Of a stretch of DNA of 64,000 bases, positions 29,941 to 42,109 are shown piece after piece; position 1 is the stretch's first letter; the number at the start of each line of letters is the position of its first letter. The stretch comes from Phoronis australis (taxonomy: Eukaryota > Phoronida > Phoronidae), in assembly GCA_002633005.1 (NCBI GenBank), contig NMRA01000041.1, forward strand, positions 1 to 64,000. The letters run 5' to 3'. The notes beneath the pieces are model-generated. The model was not told the DNA's origin. It saw only the letters and a program-made list of their open reading frames with translations, and did no database searches. Both the position numbers and the translations under genes were made by a program.

Positions 29941-32900
29941 CTAGAAATAAAATATGATAACAATGTTATCTCGATGAACGAATTATCATCGCCATTGTTT
30001 CAAGTCAAAATCACCATCACAAGCCATAATCACGAAGACTCCTTACCGGCATTGTTGTCATCCCTGTCATACTTCTATGAGTATAGCTTGCCATTACCCA
30101 GGACAATGTGATAAGTAATCTTTAATATCCTTCATGTAAAAGATTGTTATGCCAAAGTAAATACCTGTAAAAGCTTGTTTGAACATTTATTTAAAATAAA
30201 CAAATGGCGAACAATACCATACTGACAAACGAAGTTCCGCTTATTTCCGCAGTCAAGGTCATTCCACAAGTGACCTGTCGTGCCCATGACTTCAATGCAG
30301 TGCTCATTTTGGGGATTCGACGGCTCCCCTGGGGACCAAAACAATGAGCTCTTTATGTCGCTGTTAGCTGAAAAGTTAGAAACATACCAGTCTCTTATTT
30401 TAGTGTTCAACAAATACAGAGTGTTCTTTGCTTTTGTGGTACAAACTTTATCTAGAGGCCGTTTTCGTTTTGTGACGTAAGAGGAACATTTTTAATTGAT
30501 GGCTATACTTACCCTTCCCTAAAACTGAGTATGGAATACTACTTTCTGTACAACAAAGTGCCAAAGGTTTAGGACCACAAATTAAAGCAGGAGTTAAGTG
30601 TGGTCAATTTTGGACTTATCTGCGTTGGTGTGAAACAGAAGTGTTGATGTACTGGTAGTCCACTATACATGTACTTATTTTAGTACTTTTGATTTTTGAG
30701 AACGTAGCGACACAGAGAATTCATTGATAAATCCAAAAGATTTCATAATGCATTTGTACTTATAACGTTACCATCCGCCCATGTCCAAGAGACAGGCACA
30801 TCTTTTCTCCAGTAGCCGTCTATCCAGTAGATAGCTTTAGGTCTCTTTGTTATCTCTTGCACAATAATTAGGTTTTCTGATGCCGTCCGAATCCTCGCCA
30901 GAATTCCATGACGTTGTTTACACCTTCCAACTGCGTCACTCCACTTATACCCGGCTTGACGGTAGAGGTTGTCATTCTCGAAGTAGTAATATTTTGTGTT
31001 GTCAATACGGATGCATTTCCCTTCCGTTGTTAGTTGTCCACATATAGTGCTGTCTGATTTCCGTTGAAATTATATGAAATGAATAGGACTAAGTGATACA
31101 CAGCCAGTCAAAACATCAACTATCACAAGAGTGCAAACAAAGTGTGTTAGCTCTTTTCCGACAAGAAAGTTTTTGAATTTTTTGTAAAGGTCGTTAGAAC
31201 TTTGCGCGTCCAAGGTTGTGCAAATTGGGCTCAAATAAGAGCGTTGTTTTCTTCACAAAAAGAAGAGGAGTCGGTGTTCAGACTATTTGTTTCGTCCGGA
31301 CATATCACAGGTATTCCGTATTTGCATGAGTTATTAAAACATCTTCAAACATTGCCTCATTGATACACCAACGATCCATCCGTACGCCAAGTCTTAGATA
31401 AGGCTGCGTATTTTAAATGGTACCATCTCTTCACACCCCGATGTTTTAAATGCGACTTCGTACACGCTTGTGTCAGTGTAGGTGTTGCGACAAAATTTTT
31501 GAAGTAAAAAGTCTTACATGACAATCGAACTGTGTAGAATCGTCCAAGTGTCGTATACGACGTGGCTTACGAACTTGAATACCAACAATCAGAGACTTTG
31601 GACAGGGCTTTAACCACCTTTGGCTGTCGTCACTTACCGATCACACCTATTACAATAGCAATGCAACAGGTTGATATGCACTCACTGTATACAACGCAAA
31701 TGGCAGCGATATGAATGTGCTATTTTCTAACACTTCCACGAATTAGACTGACCAACTTGTAAATTTAAAATTGATTAGTACCGGGCATAGCAAACGCACA
31801 TGCTCTCTTTGAAAGCAACGTGCGACCTGAGGTTTTATGGTGATCCTTCTAGCAATCCGATACATAGGTACATGTACATGTATGTGGATGCCAGAGTATA
31901 ACCTACGGCCACTCATGGTTGTGTCAGTTGATACGCCTCGCTCGTTCGCAACTTTGCTCTCGCATGCGACCGGCTTAATTAAGATCGATAGTTTCAACAT
32001 TGGTTATGGTACTGGCTTACATGTAAATGAGACAACCTCGTTTGGTATCCTTTTAACAGGTCAGTCTCACTCAGTCACAAGGTTCTTCTCTGGGGTCATT
32101 TCTCATGGCACAATTTACGTCAACTTTCTCAGGACAGTACGTCACCAAGACAACAACGTTAAAGGAGAATGCCACCCGATTTAATTAGTCTTTTTCACCG
32201 TCTTAATCGGTCTATATCCACATCTCCTCTTATACGGTCGACCTCACCTTGCCGTGAGGTGTCGCGTTAACGTGTGACGAAGGTGAGAAACGACGCAGCG
32301 ACGTCAGTGGGTCGTCTGCAGAATGAATGCTGCTATATTGCGGTTCATCGTTCCCGCTTGTCCGAAATAGGAAGCTGCGAAGAAAGCGGGTATATCGTTT
32401 TTTCGACTTCCCCGAGAGCCCGAAATGCTTAGGAAGTGGCTCTAGGTAGCGATGAATGAAAGGTATGCTGTTAATAGCAAATATGAGGCGGTGAAACATC
32501 TCCGTGTCTGTTGCCGGCATTTCGTCAGCAGTGATTTCTCTGACGAATTCCGGCTTACCAAAGAACTTTCCATACGTTCCGTTGCTTATGCATATTCACG
32601 GCGCCTCTCTAATTTTTCTTGATCATTGTATTCTGGTTCGAACTAACAGCCTGTGAAACCTTAACGATCCGACCCGTGAAGTCTTCGTCGGATGAACTCT
32701 TGACTAAGACGGGATTGTCGCCGGGCCAGTTGCCATGTAGACGTTTATTATTCTGCGTTCTGTTTCAAAATGAATTATTCTCATCCTAAAATGATCCTAA
32801 GCGATGCTTATATGAAACTGAAACAAAGTTTGTCTCATTAGATACAATTTGTAATGCCTTGAAGTGCTCGTGAGTGCAAATGTTTTAAGAAGCCAGAAAT

Positions 32901-35900
32901 GAATAAACCACTGCGTTACCGGCTTTTGATGCCGGCAACAAAGGTAATTGACCGGGCACCGAGGCCGTGTGAGCGCATGCTAATTCAGTGTTTGCTGGCA
33001 GAAAGCTGTTGTGAAACAATTACTCCATTTTATATACTATGGTCACATGTTAGGGGAATCTTTATTCAGAAATACAAATACATTATTCAAATCATTGTTA
33101 CCGTACTACCTTTGCCCTGACGGTCTGTGGAAGGGGAACCCGACTTCACGGCCGCCGACAAGTCACTACGGTAGCTTTTCAGTTTCGTGGCTAATTCACA
33201 TAAATAATTACGGGCACAATTACTTCTTTGGCTCACTATTATAGTCTTTTCGTGACTGGAGGTTCGGTTTCCATCTCAAGCTGGTTTATGTTCGTGCCAG
33301 TCTCGCGGCCGCGACGGGCCTGATCGGCGTTCCGAGCCACTGGCCGGGATAACAAGTCAAGCGTTTTGTGTGTTTAGAACTCAAAAAATCACAAGTATAA
33401 ACAGCACAGATCTGGGTTCTCCTGTCTGTATTTCACGGAAGAATACTTCGAATTTATCTCCGAACAGACACCAAACTCCTGCTACGGGGCTTGGTAAATT
33501 AGCCTGCCGAACTTTGTAGGCTACGGTGTGTCCAAATACCAGTAAATCCGTAACAGCGAAATAAAACAACACGTTTTTATAAGAACTCGGTATATTTTTA
33601 AGGGTTTTACGTGGAAGGTTGATGATTTATTGGTGTTAAACGATGAATTCAAGCGATAAGCTGACACCACTAACACGTGCTGTGAACTGCTGAACAGACT
33701 GCGTGTGAAACCAATTACGTCATTGGATAATTTCAATTCCTCTGTCTGCCGTCAGGTGTCAGGTAACGCAACCGAACCTGCCCTTATCGAGTAGAACTAC
33801 TCGATCTAAATTGATACAAAATAGATTGTTTTTGGGTGGCATTCTCCTTTAACTTATTCCACTGCTTATCTCGGTTTCTGAACAATTTTCAAGCGGAAAT
33901 GGTCAAGTTTCCGTGTTTACGCACGGATTTCTCGATAATCAATCCGTTCTTGGAATTTGTGGCCTGCCATCCTTGGTCCCGGTACATCGTGTCATGGGCA
34001 TTCATATTCGCAGCACATTAACCGTTACGACATCGATAAGTGCGTTAATAAGTCAAATCTGCACGCGTTAACGTGGATGACCCGTAGGCGTTAACAACCG
34101 ACAAGCATGGTTAAAGCCCTCGTTCAGTACAAGAAATGTCCTTTTGATTTATACCACGTACATGTATCAGTACAAAACTGGGTGCCTACCTAGAAAGTAT
34201 AAATGTCGGGAGAAATTTTCAATGATAGCTCGTAATATTGGTAAGACATCTCTCGCAGAAAGACTGTTATTGCATGAATTTGAGCCTGGTTTCGACTTGT
34301 TCGTTACTTAGATGAGAAGAGATTCTTAAGTTTGCAAAGAATCTACAGTTCTTCAGTCGTTAGACCAGGCATGTTTGACGATGACACGCCCAGGCAATTC
34401 AATTCTTTCAAAGTTCAAATACCACTTTTAATTTAACTTACCAGACATTTTGAGATCCATTTCATAACCGTAAAAGATGGACCGCAAACGTCACATCCGG
34501 TGTAGCAATGCTTACATAATTAGAAACCGGGAAATAATATATGATAACCAGGAAATCGTAATTTAAAGGACACAAAAATGCTTGCCTTACCTTAAAAAAA
34601 CATTTAAGACTTCTCGCTACATTTTCGTAGTTTTCAAATCGGTAGTTGTGTTGTAAAACAAGATTTCTTAACATCAGATTTGTCAATTATACCAATTCAC
34701 GCCCCGTGATATCATCAGAGGACCAAAATATTGAAATCTTGAACAGTTCATTAAATGCCTATCGCCTGGAATTTACAGACATGTTTTGTTTTTGATGTTG
34801 TGATGATAAGCACAGATAAGTTAAAAATACAAACCAGGAATGAGTGGAAATTGTAACTGAACTCGGTGTGGACAAATAAGTGATTTTGGTATGTTACCTA
34901 ATTCAGTAGCCGAGTAATCAAGGCGCAGTTATCAATTCTGTTATGAAGTTTATTTCGTGAAACAGACACTACATTAAATTATACATAAGTCTGTCGAAAA
35001 CGATATGTGGAGGCTAACACGGGTACTGACAACTGAGTCGGGACTGGAAAATAGTGAATATGATAAAAAGGTGATGATAAAACTAAGCAGCAGTTTGATA
35101 TCATCCTGTCGCTACTCCTTTCATCTTGGACGTGTACGTACAGATTGATATGTTCCTAATCTAATTTCAAAGTGCGCCTGCGCAACCTATTTGAGCGACC
35201 GTTTTGTGAAAAGCCAATCATGACATTATCAACAAATCTATCCATTCTGCAGATGTGTTTGGTTTTGCAATAATTATTGCAATGAAATACATAATAAACA
35301 CAGGTGTAATTTTGAAATTTGTATAGATTTTCAGGCTCGGCAACCAGCCGATGGATTGCAACTGAAAACAAATTACTCCTGCCTATGTGTTTGAGTTTAC
35401 AATAATTATTTTCAAAAGTAAATACATATACTTACTTGGTTAAACAAGTTTGTTATTTTCACACTCGGGAGTAATGTTGTCGCCTTAGGAATGTTTAATC
35501 GGCTTTACCCATGTGTTCAGATTGGTTTTCTGGCCTGTGACTGTCAATACTGCAAGTCGATTTTATCTCTGAATAGGATACGATTCGTGATTTTGCAGAA
35601 ATTGGAGAATATAATCACTTTGTTGTGTTTGAAAGCATCACAGACATGGGTTTGATTGTCTCGTTGTATGAACTCCATGCAAGCATTTATCGCAGTTTGA
35701 GGCTCATCCCATGATTAAACACAACATTCCAAAGTGCTTCTCGATTTTAGTTCTCAAAACGTCATTTTGAATTATTATGGCGCATACATCACTCACATGT
35801 ACACATTGGTGATAATGGGGAGAATTTTTGAACAATCATATCAATTAATGTCAGTAACAGGGTCAAATCCGGAGCATGGTTTGTTAAGTTTCAATTGAGA

Positions 35901-38900
35901 GCCGAGTCTTGAGTCAAGTTCAAGTTCGGATATTAAACCCATGTCGCTGACCAATTAACTTACCATTAAACTGGCAGATGTAAAAGCAGGGAATTCCCCA
36001 TATCTTGTCATACCCTTTGAAACCATCGTTCCATTTGTATAAGGGAGGATCATCTGTAAAGATAGTCACTGCTATTGGTCAAAGTAATAATGATGTCAAG
36101 ACCGCTGCTTTAATCAACTTATTTCCATTTTCGATTTTTTAATATTAAATTGCACCAATTAAATTTGTCAATTTAAAATCATGGTAGCGCTCTATGTTCG
36201 AAACTTCATGTGGCTCTCAGCTTAGGTATATAAGTTAACCAAAATAAAAGGTGTTATAGGCTGTTATTTACGCTACAGTAGCATGCAGAAGGAGAGGGGA
36301 GGACGGGACGATGGCCCCCGGCATCCACATCGGAGGGGGGGGGCATCCAATCACAACAAATAAACAAAATTTGAAATTGTGTCTGATTTATAATTAATTG
36401 AAAGTTCCGTAGTACTAGGGTCTATGCATTTGAGTGGTGAGAGGGGTTCGCCCGGGGCTTCACCAAACCTCTGCACTCTGCTGTTACGCCGCCATGTTGT
36501 CTCCATTTCATTTACGCATTTCAACGCCTTGCCACTCTGCAGTCAAACCTAAGTTAGGGCAACGCAGCATCAGTTACTTGATAATTATGAAATGGTCCAT
36601 TCATGCACATTTGCAAGAGGTTCGTCTGATTTTACGGATAGTTTGCGCTTTTCGCCGTGGGCCCGACTACAGGTCGACAGTTTGAGCATTATTACAATAA
36701 AAACACTCAACATTCAATAACTGGTTTTCTAGATAATTTCATACTCGAAATTTTTGTACAAGTCTGAGTCGGCACACGTTGGCAAATCATTACCTTACCA
36801 GATCATCACGGCCTATATTACCTTTTGGAAAAAATCTGCAACACGTCTTCGTGGCCAGCTAAATCATCCGGCTCTCCTAGGTGCCAATTGTACCAGGATA
36901 CCTCCTCGCCTGAAAACACAGTTACGATAACGTGGAACATTCATGAACTCTCTTCACAGATGTTAAAGATTGATAAACAATTGGGTACAAATGACAAAGA
37001 TAAGCAGAACATATACTTTCAAAAGCATACCGAACCATGTTTTGTGGATATTGACCGTGCTTTTGGTCATATGCGTCGTCATAGCGTAAAAACTGATCGA
37101 AAACATCACTGTATATACTGCTTCTAATTTTAGAACAGCGTGTTCCAAAGATTCGAGACCTTAGCCTGCACTTGCAGCGAAATCACCACTTTATGGAAAG
37201 GAAACAAAAAATTAAACCCCATAATTTATATATTCCAGAATTTTATATTGCAACCTCACCGATCAATCACTTCATTGGTGTCATTTGGTTACGCTAGAAA
37301 TTCTCGAGCATACACTGTACTTGCAAAACGCTCCCACTACACTTTCCCGTGGCCTTGTGTTGTTTCGGTTTTCTCTCAAGAACTTGGTCCATAGAAAGCA
37401 ACCTCTGCTTCACCTTACGCTTTGTGATTGCGCTCGGCTGCATTCTGGGAAACCGTAAAATGACAAAAATCCCTACCGTTGCTAAAAAACCACTGCTTCT
37501 TTTTGAAACCGGCGATCCACGTGCCCCCTGCACCGTCCTTCAGTAAATCATCTATTTGCGCCTTCGTTGCATTGTTGTTGATTACCGCCAAGCGTCCGCC
37601 TTCGTTGATACAATGCCACCTGGCGTCATTCCAGTTCTTGAGTTCTGGAACAAGTTCATAGCGAGTGACTGTCGTCTTCCTCGTAACAACTGAAATAAAG
37701 GACCGGAAAACGTATTTGCTTGACATTCTCTTCCCCTGGTCACTGCACGTTGACATAGAAATTGCGTGGGTCATACCGCTGTGCGTATCTCATAGTCGTC
37801 ACGAAATACTCAACGTACAACTCCATTACTGGAATTGTATCTACATGTATATTACATTCAAATAACCACAACAATATTGTGACTGTTTTTTAAACAGTCC
37901 ACAATGGTTTTGCGAGTCGCTGGTCGAGAAAGGCAGGCAAATTTGAATCGTGACAAGGCAACAGATTCCACATTTAGCTTGTTGGCATGCTTTGACACAG
38001 TGATGAGCAACTACAATAGTTTAGGTTCAAAATGGCCGATTCTTGGAAACTAGGGCCCCCGCAATTTCAGGGTATGTTAGGTCGTAAGTCTAGTCGTAAC
38101 TACGATAATCGAATGCAATTTTTCGAGAAAGCCAACGTGCAACCAGCTGTTGAATTGATTGCCGTTGTGGGCTTCGGTAAATTTCAAAGCAGGTACATTT
38201 ACTTTTGAAGCGTTGGTGACTTCCGATAGAATATGTCACTTTTTTATTTTTTAGAAATACTTTTGTGACAGAATAAAACAGAACATTTAGTTTCTACTTG
38301 GAACTAGTCTACGTGATGCGGTCTTCGCTTTCACAGCGGAAAACTGGGCAAAGTTGAGATGTGTTTCTTAAATTCGCCGAATGACCAGACTGTCTGTACG
38401 CACCGCCAACCTTTTCATGGTTAATGTCCTTCTGTAGAAATGTTAATTTATACAAACCTTTGCAAATTTCGGCTACTGTTTGGTTTCTAATTCCAGGTAG
38501 TGAATTAAAATCACCTGACCTGAAGAATCGACCATCCAGTTGTTGTCCAAAAATATTAACCATTTCTACTCGCGAGACTGACTGACCTACGCCAACTGCG
38601 AAAATATCTGGCACGACGCTGTTGCGGGCTAATTTCGCTTCACGTTCAGTGAGGTCCCTAGCATTTGACAAGCCATCAGTCACAACAATAGCCTCCTCTC
38701 TGTCGCCTCCACGTTTAGTATAAACATTTTCTCGTAAAATCTTTAATGCGCCCCCTGTGTTAGTCGTGCCTCCCATGTATGGAATATTGGCAATGGCATT
38801 CAGCGTTGCATTCATATTCGTTTTACTTCCCAGCGGTATTTCAATCCTGGCATCTGTTGCAAAAAGAATCAGTCTAATCTGGAATTTGCCTGGTGCGAGG

Positions 38901-41350
38901 TTGAAAGCTCCGACGACGCTTTTGATAAAGTTCTTTGCCAGTTCAAAGTTCCGGATTATTATACTGCCGGAGGCATCAAGAAGAAAAACTAAGTCAGCCG
39001 CTGCCTCACATTCTGAAGAAGGTGGCGTAATAGCTAAGGAAAGCAAACCAAACGTTGGTTATAGATTGGCATGGCTATTCTGAATGAGTAATATCTTAAA
39101 GTCTTTTTAGGCATTTCTACACGAGTCAACAACACTGCTTCAATCCTAAAACATAAGTTCTTCGCACGACACCTTCCTATGACATGATTGTCGTCGCCCG
39201 GGCGACAAAATGAATATATCTTGAGTGCGACAGTATAAGCCGTTGACAACGACATAATTATACTGTCGCCTGATCAGCGATACCATGCTTCAAGCGGTGC
39301 TGCACGGAGTTCCCAATCCAATGTGTTTTAATGCTGGTTCGCGAATCTCCTAGTGTGTGCCAATGTTTTTCATCACAGCTGAGATATCAAATTCTAGTAT
39401 GTATCAATGCAGTCACTCTTATCTAGATTACCTGTAGTCACGGAAAAACTGGTTGGTCTCCTAGTAGATGGCGTCACTGTCTGTGCTACACCGGAAAAAG
39501 TCACTTCCGTATACGTGGTTGTGGTGAGCTTGTCTTCTACAGCCACTGCATGAAGGAAACACATCGCAGGCATATTTATCAACACGTGATTACAACAGAA
39601 GATTACCTACCCTAGCTAGTAGTTCTATTTTGTGTGCTGCGGCAGAATTTGAAACACATTCAACAAACCAGGCGGCATAACGGGTTAAAACCTAACGCCA
39701 CTCTATTAGTCTCAGTAGGCCTACTATGCCCATGTTACTTATGAGTGGAAAAAGACAAATGTCATCAGATCATGCAAGGCCGGGTTGATGCGTACTTCAG
39801 TAAGGTAACTGTAAGTATACCCCCGTCCTCGCTTCCATTGGTTAATGTCTTGCTGAAAGTTGAGGTTATGTACACATGTACACTCCAGGACCTTATCGAT
39901 AAGTGTGTGCATTTAGACAACTATCTATAATTCAAGAGAATTATATTTTTAACTTGATAATGGTCTGCTGTTGATTAGATCACGTGACCTTATTTTTGGT
40001 AAAATTTAGCCAATATAATGATGCAATCATAGCAAGAAACAACATGGCCGCCCAGATTTCGCTTAATATAAACGGTTAAGATGAAATTTCATAAACTCTG
40101 TCCCAGTTTGTTAAGTAATCATTTCGTTTCGTTTAATGCACCTTTTCAGTTTCACAAAAAAGTCATAAAACACCTTGCGGATCAATTTAAAATCTGAATT
40201 ACTAAAGGCGTTAAAGATTTAGAGAACAATGCATAAAACATAGTAACTGAATGTTTCAAATGAATCCCGGTCAGCCAATTCTGATATATGCTGTTCCAAA
40301 CCTTTGCAGGCTGCGTCTGCTATTTGGTCTACAATTCCAGTTAATGAGTTGAAGTCTTTGCTGCTGAAGAATCGACCAAACGGTGGATGTCCAACAATAT
40401 TTACCAACTCTTGTATAAGAACAGACTGGCCTATACCAATTGCGAAGATATTTGGCACAACGTTTTTACGGGCAATTTCTGCTTCTTGTTTAGTGGAGAG
40501 TTTGTCATTTGACACACCGTCAGTCATCACAATGGCAATATTTGGAGCCCCTTCCCTGTCGCCTCCATGTTTTGTAAAACCTGTTTCCCGCAAAACCTTT
40601 AATGCACCCCCAGTGTTAGCTGTTCCTCCTGTTTGCGATATATTGTTAATGGCTTTCAATGTTGCATCCATCGTTTCCTCACTGCCTAAGGGTATTTCGG
40701 TTCTGACATGCGTTCCATACGTGATCAAGCCAATATGGAATTTGTCAGGGGCAATGGAGAAAGATCTGACGAGGCTTTTAATGAAGTTCTTTGCCAATTC
40801 AAAATCGTGCTTCTTTACACTGTCTGAGGCGTCCAAAACAAAAATCAAATCACCCGCTGCTTCACACCTTGACGTTGGCGGAGTAATACCTAACCCAAAA
40901 TACATGTTATGAGTAACATAAAAATAGAAAAGCACATTTGAATTGCGTCTTTGAATGAAATAACTGGACAAAAGATGAATTTGTACAACAGCATACTTCT
41001 TCGCACGATACAGTCTCGACTATCATAGATATGTGCCCGTTAATTTGATGTGACACTGTTTTACTAGTCACGCACTGTGTGTATTTTTCTGTAAAATAAG
41101 TTAGCGCATATAAACTATGTTCTGCTGAGCTGGAAACATTCCGTTGAAGCAGAAAGACATTTCCTGGTAAAGCAAAGTCACCCACGTCAACGGAATTCTG
41201 TATCGTGGTACCCGTGAACACCAACTTACTTTTCTGAGTGTTAGGCTTCACTGCTTCTGTCGTCGCAACGGCCATTGTTGGTGTCGTCACCACATTACCA
41301 AGTGAGCCGTGAAGTGCCAATGCAATAGCAAACCAATCATTTCTTACCAT
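29615..41350 (-). CDS. vWA-vWA-CTLD-CTLD-mucin-TM receptor-like gene
   Basis: Ten minus-strand exons form one coherent model: 41350-41230, 40889-40302, 39536-39432, 39033-38458, 37689-37477, 36909-36822, 36053-35964, 31053-30772, 30367-30218 and 29940-29615. The product would be about 845 residues: signal peptide and Thr-rich segment, vWA, Thr-rich linker, vWA, two C-type lectin domains, Thr-rich stalk, one membrane span and tail KLKKR. All junctions are phase 1 except the end of exon 36909-36822, which has one extra base; discounting it the coding sum is exactly 846 codons including the stop. vWA domains bind proteins and CTLDs bind glycans or proteins, so a type I cell-surface adhesion or recognition receptor is the likely role. 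The exons are seen directly; their joining into one mRNA is inference. Confidence 0.75.
30218..30367 (-). CDS. CTLD2 second exon
   Basis: A 150-nt phase 1-1 exon (acceptor TTCTAACTTTTCAG, donor G|GTATTG) completes lectin domain 2. It contains FWSPGEPSNPQNEHCIEV, with EPS at the position of the EPN/QPD sugar-specificity motif, then HLWNDLDC with the canonical WND calcium-binding motif, and NFVCQY, the terminal Cys. With the preceding exon it makes a full-length domain of about 145 residues. Carbohydrate binding is plausible but EPS is not the classical mannose or galactose triplet. Confidence 0.85.
30772..31053 (-). CDS. CTLD2 first exon
   Basis: A 282-nt phase 1-1 exon between AAATCAG acceptor and G|GTAACG donor. 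It begins DSTICGQLTTEGKC, the extra N-terminal cysteine pair of long-form CTLDs. YYYFENDN and KWSDAVGRCKQRHGILARI follow (first domain Cys and the hydrophobic core strand), then AIYWIDGYWR, the WIGL-like motif. The frame has no stop over 94 codons. It sits about 4.9 kb from the last exon of CTLD1 and 0.4 kb from its own second half. Confidence 0.85.
31060..32960. other. Intron between the two lectin domains, right part
   Basis: No exon recognised. Open frames at 31743-32000 and 32230-32520 (minus) and 31837-32184 (plus) have no motif or conserved copy. Confidence 0.4.
32965..33645 (+). repeat. Dispersed repeat family X, copy 2
   Basis: Same orientation as 2861-3565, sharing GTGTTTGCTGGCAGAAA, GTTAGGGGAAT, AGTTTCGTGGCTAATTCAC and the end GATGATTTATTGGTGTTAAA. 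It lies in the intron between CTLD1 and CTLD2. The deletions differ from copy 1, and there is no shared ORF. Confidence 0.65.
33650..35960. other. Intron, nothing recognised
   Basis: Remaining part of the large intron between CTLD1 exon c and CTLD2 exon a. The short open frames carry no recognisable motif. Confidence 0.4.
35964..36053 (-). CDS. CTLD1 third exon
   Basis: A 90-nt phase 1-1 exon (acceptor ATCTTTACAG, donor G|GTAAGT) reading DDPPLYKWNDG...IPCFYICQFN. It supplies the WND calcium-binding motif and the last two cysteines of the lectin fold. It requires the preceding exon to end in phase 1, which that exon does only if one base is discounted. Confidence 0.75.
36822..36909 (-). CDS. 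CTLD1 second exon, one-base insertion
   Basis: Acceptor GTGTTTTCAG; reads GEEVSWYNWHLGEPDDLAGHED, with EPD at the EPN/QPD position. The next residue should be the conserved Cys of the ED-C motif, but the sequence GAC G TGT reads Val in frame. The exon is 88 nt and ends phase 2, whereas its neighbours are phase 1. Discounting the single G at 36844 would both give Cys and return phase 1 at AAA G|GTAATA. This points to a sequencing error or a recent inactivating insertion. Confidence 0.7.
37477..37689 (-). CDS. CTLD1 first exon
   Basis: A 213-nt phase 1-1 exon (acceptor CCTTTATTTCAG, donor G|GTAGGG). After a Thr-rich start (VVTRKTTVTRYELV) it reads NWNDARWHCINEGGRLAVI, the helix 1, first Cys and core strand of a C-type lectin domain, and GGTWIAGF, its WIGL motif. 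It has only one Cys here, so CTLD1 is the short form without the extra N-terminal pair seen in CTLD2. Confidence 0.8.
38458..39033 (-). CDS. vWA domain exon V2
   Basis: A 576-nt phase 1-1 exon (acceptor TTTCCTTAG, donor G|GTTTGT) for a complete vWA domain. MIDAS residues are all present: DASGS, the Thr of GGTTNTGGAL and the Asp of VVTDG. Relative to V1 it lacks a few residues just before the VVTDG strand (REEAIVVTDG against REETSKIAIVITDG). Terminal cysteines SEC and EIC are kept. It is the closest relative of V1 at 9682-10269, and the introns after both share sequence. Confidence 0.88.
39432..39536 (-). CDS. Thr-rich linker exon L2 between vWA domains
   Basis: A 105-nt phase 1-1 exon: acceptor GCTGTAG, donor G|GTAATC. 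It encodes EDKLTTTTYTEVTFSG...PSTRRPTSFSVTTG, 14 Thr among 35 residues, probably O-glycosylated. Paralogue of L1 at 6895-6987. Confidence 0.7.
40302..40889 (-). CDS. vWA domain exon V3
   Basis: A 588-nt phase 1-1 exon with acceptor TTGGGTTAG and the weak donor G|GTTTGG. It opens SRCEAAGDLIFVLDASDSV; DASDS still fits the DxSxS MIDAS motif. The segment that is STNTGGAL or TTNTGGAL in V1 and V2 is TANTGGAL here, so the MIDAS Thr appears to be Ala. The Asp of VMTDG is kept. Metal-dependent ligand binding may be reduced. No frameshifts. Confidence 0.87.
41230..41350 (-). CDS. Probable first exon: signal peptide and Thr-rich start
   Basis: From ATG at 41350 the exon reads MVRNDWFAIALALHGSLGN, a moderate signal peptide, then VVTTPTMAVATTEAVKP, ending AAA A|GTAAGT, a strong donor in phase 1. 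No acceptor with a pyrimidine tract lies close upstream, supporting a first exon. It is unrelated in sequence to SP1-SP3, so this gene has a different start or an additional unseen upstream exon. Confidence 0.55.
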
Positions 41351-41823
41351 AGAAGACGGAACCTTTTTACAGGACGGGTGACGGCATACGTGTAAACAGT
41401 AAAAATCACCTTTGTTTCAGGGTTGTTTTTTACTGCAGAGTGATAAGCCTTGTTTTGAGACGTTTCCAGTCACCCGGATAGGTAAACTCAATTAGGCAGT
41501 GAGACGAGTTTTTATGACCTCTAGAAAATACTTTTTGTGATTACTTTGGAGGACAATTTATTTCTTATGTAAAAAGCATAGCTAGGACGTAATAGCACTG
41601 AGGCTACATCGTAAATTAAAGTTATAAGGTTTCACCGATCTGGCATCTGATGAGTAAAGTCGTGATTGTTTCAACGCTCAGTACCCACAACTACCAGAGC
41701 GTTATTACAAGCATGTAGCAAGTCTTCATGAAATGGTGAAATATTTTATACTGTTCGCTCGATCAGCTGTTCTCTCCATCGAAAATATTGGGGTACGCCG
41801 GGATTTCCTAACGACAACGGAAC

Positions 41824-41987
41824 AATTGACCTATCGCAAGCTCCGCCCACTTGCGAAATGTCGACAAACAAACATTAAGTTTTACCGGTTACATGTTGCT
41901 TGTCGAGTAAAATGGCGGCTTGGAAAGAATGCTGCGTTCTAATTGGTCTGTTAAGCCATCACTCAAAATCCTGGCAATAGGTCAATT
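41824..41987 (+). mobile_element. MITE-B, full copy
   Basis: A 164-bp element with 14-bp terminal inverted repeats: AATTGACCTATCGC at 41824-41837 and GCAATAGGTCAATT at 41974-41987. No ORF. The interior (GTTTTACCGGTTACATG, GGTAAAATGGCGGC-like, CACTCAAAATCCTGGC) recurs at 9333-9612. The target duplication is unclear. Confidence 0.75.
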
Positions 41988-42109
41988 CATAGGCGGCAAT
42001 ATGTGCAATGCTTTTGTACTTATATTTTAAAGTGATCATTTCAGGGCATAATTTAATATCGCTGTGTTTCTTGGCCTCTACTCCAAATACGTTCTGTCAT
42101 TTCCATTTT

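Noticed and set aside
40304-40912. 202-codon plus-strand open frame
   Set aside because: Antisense of vWA exon V3, with no domain of its own.
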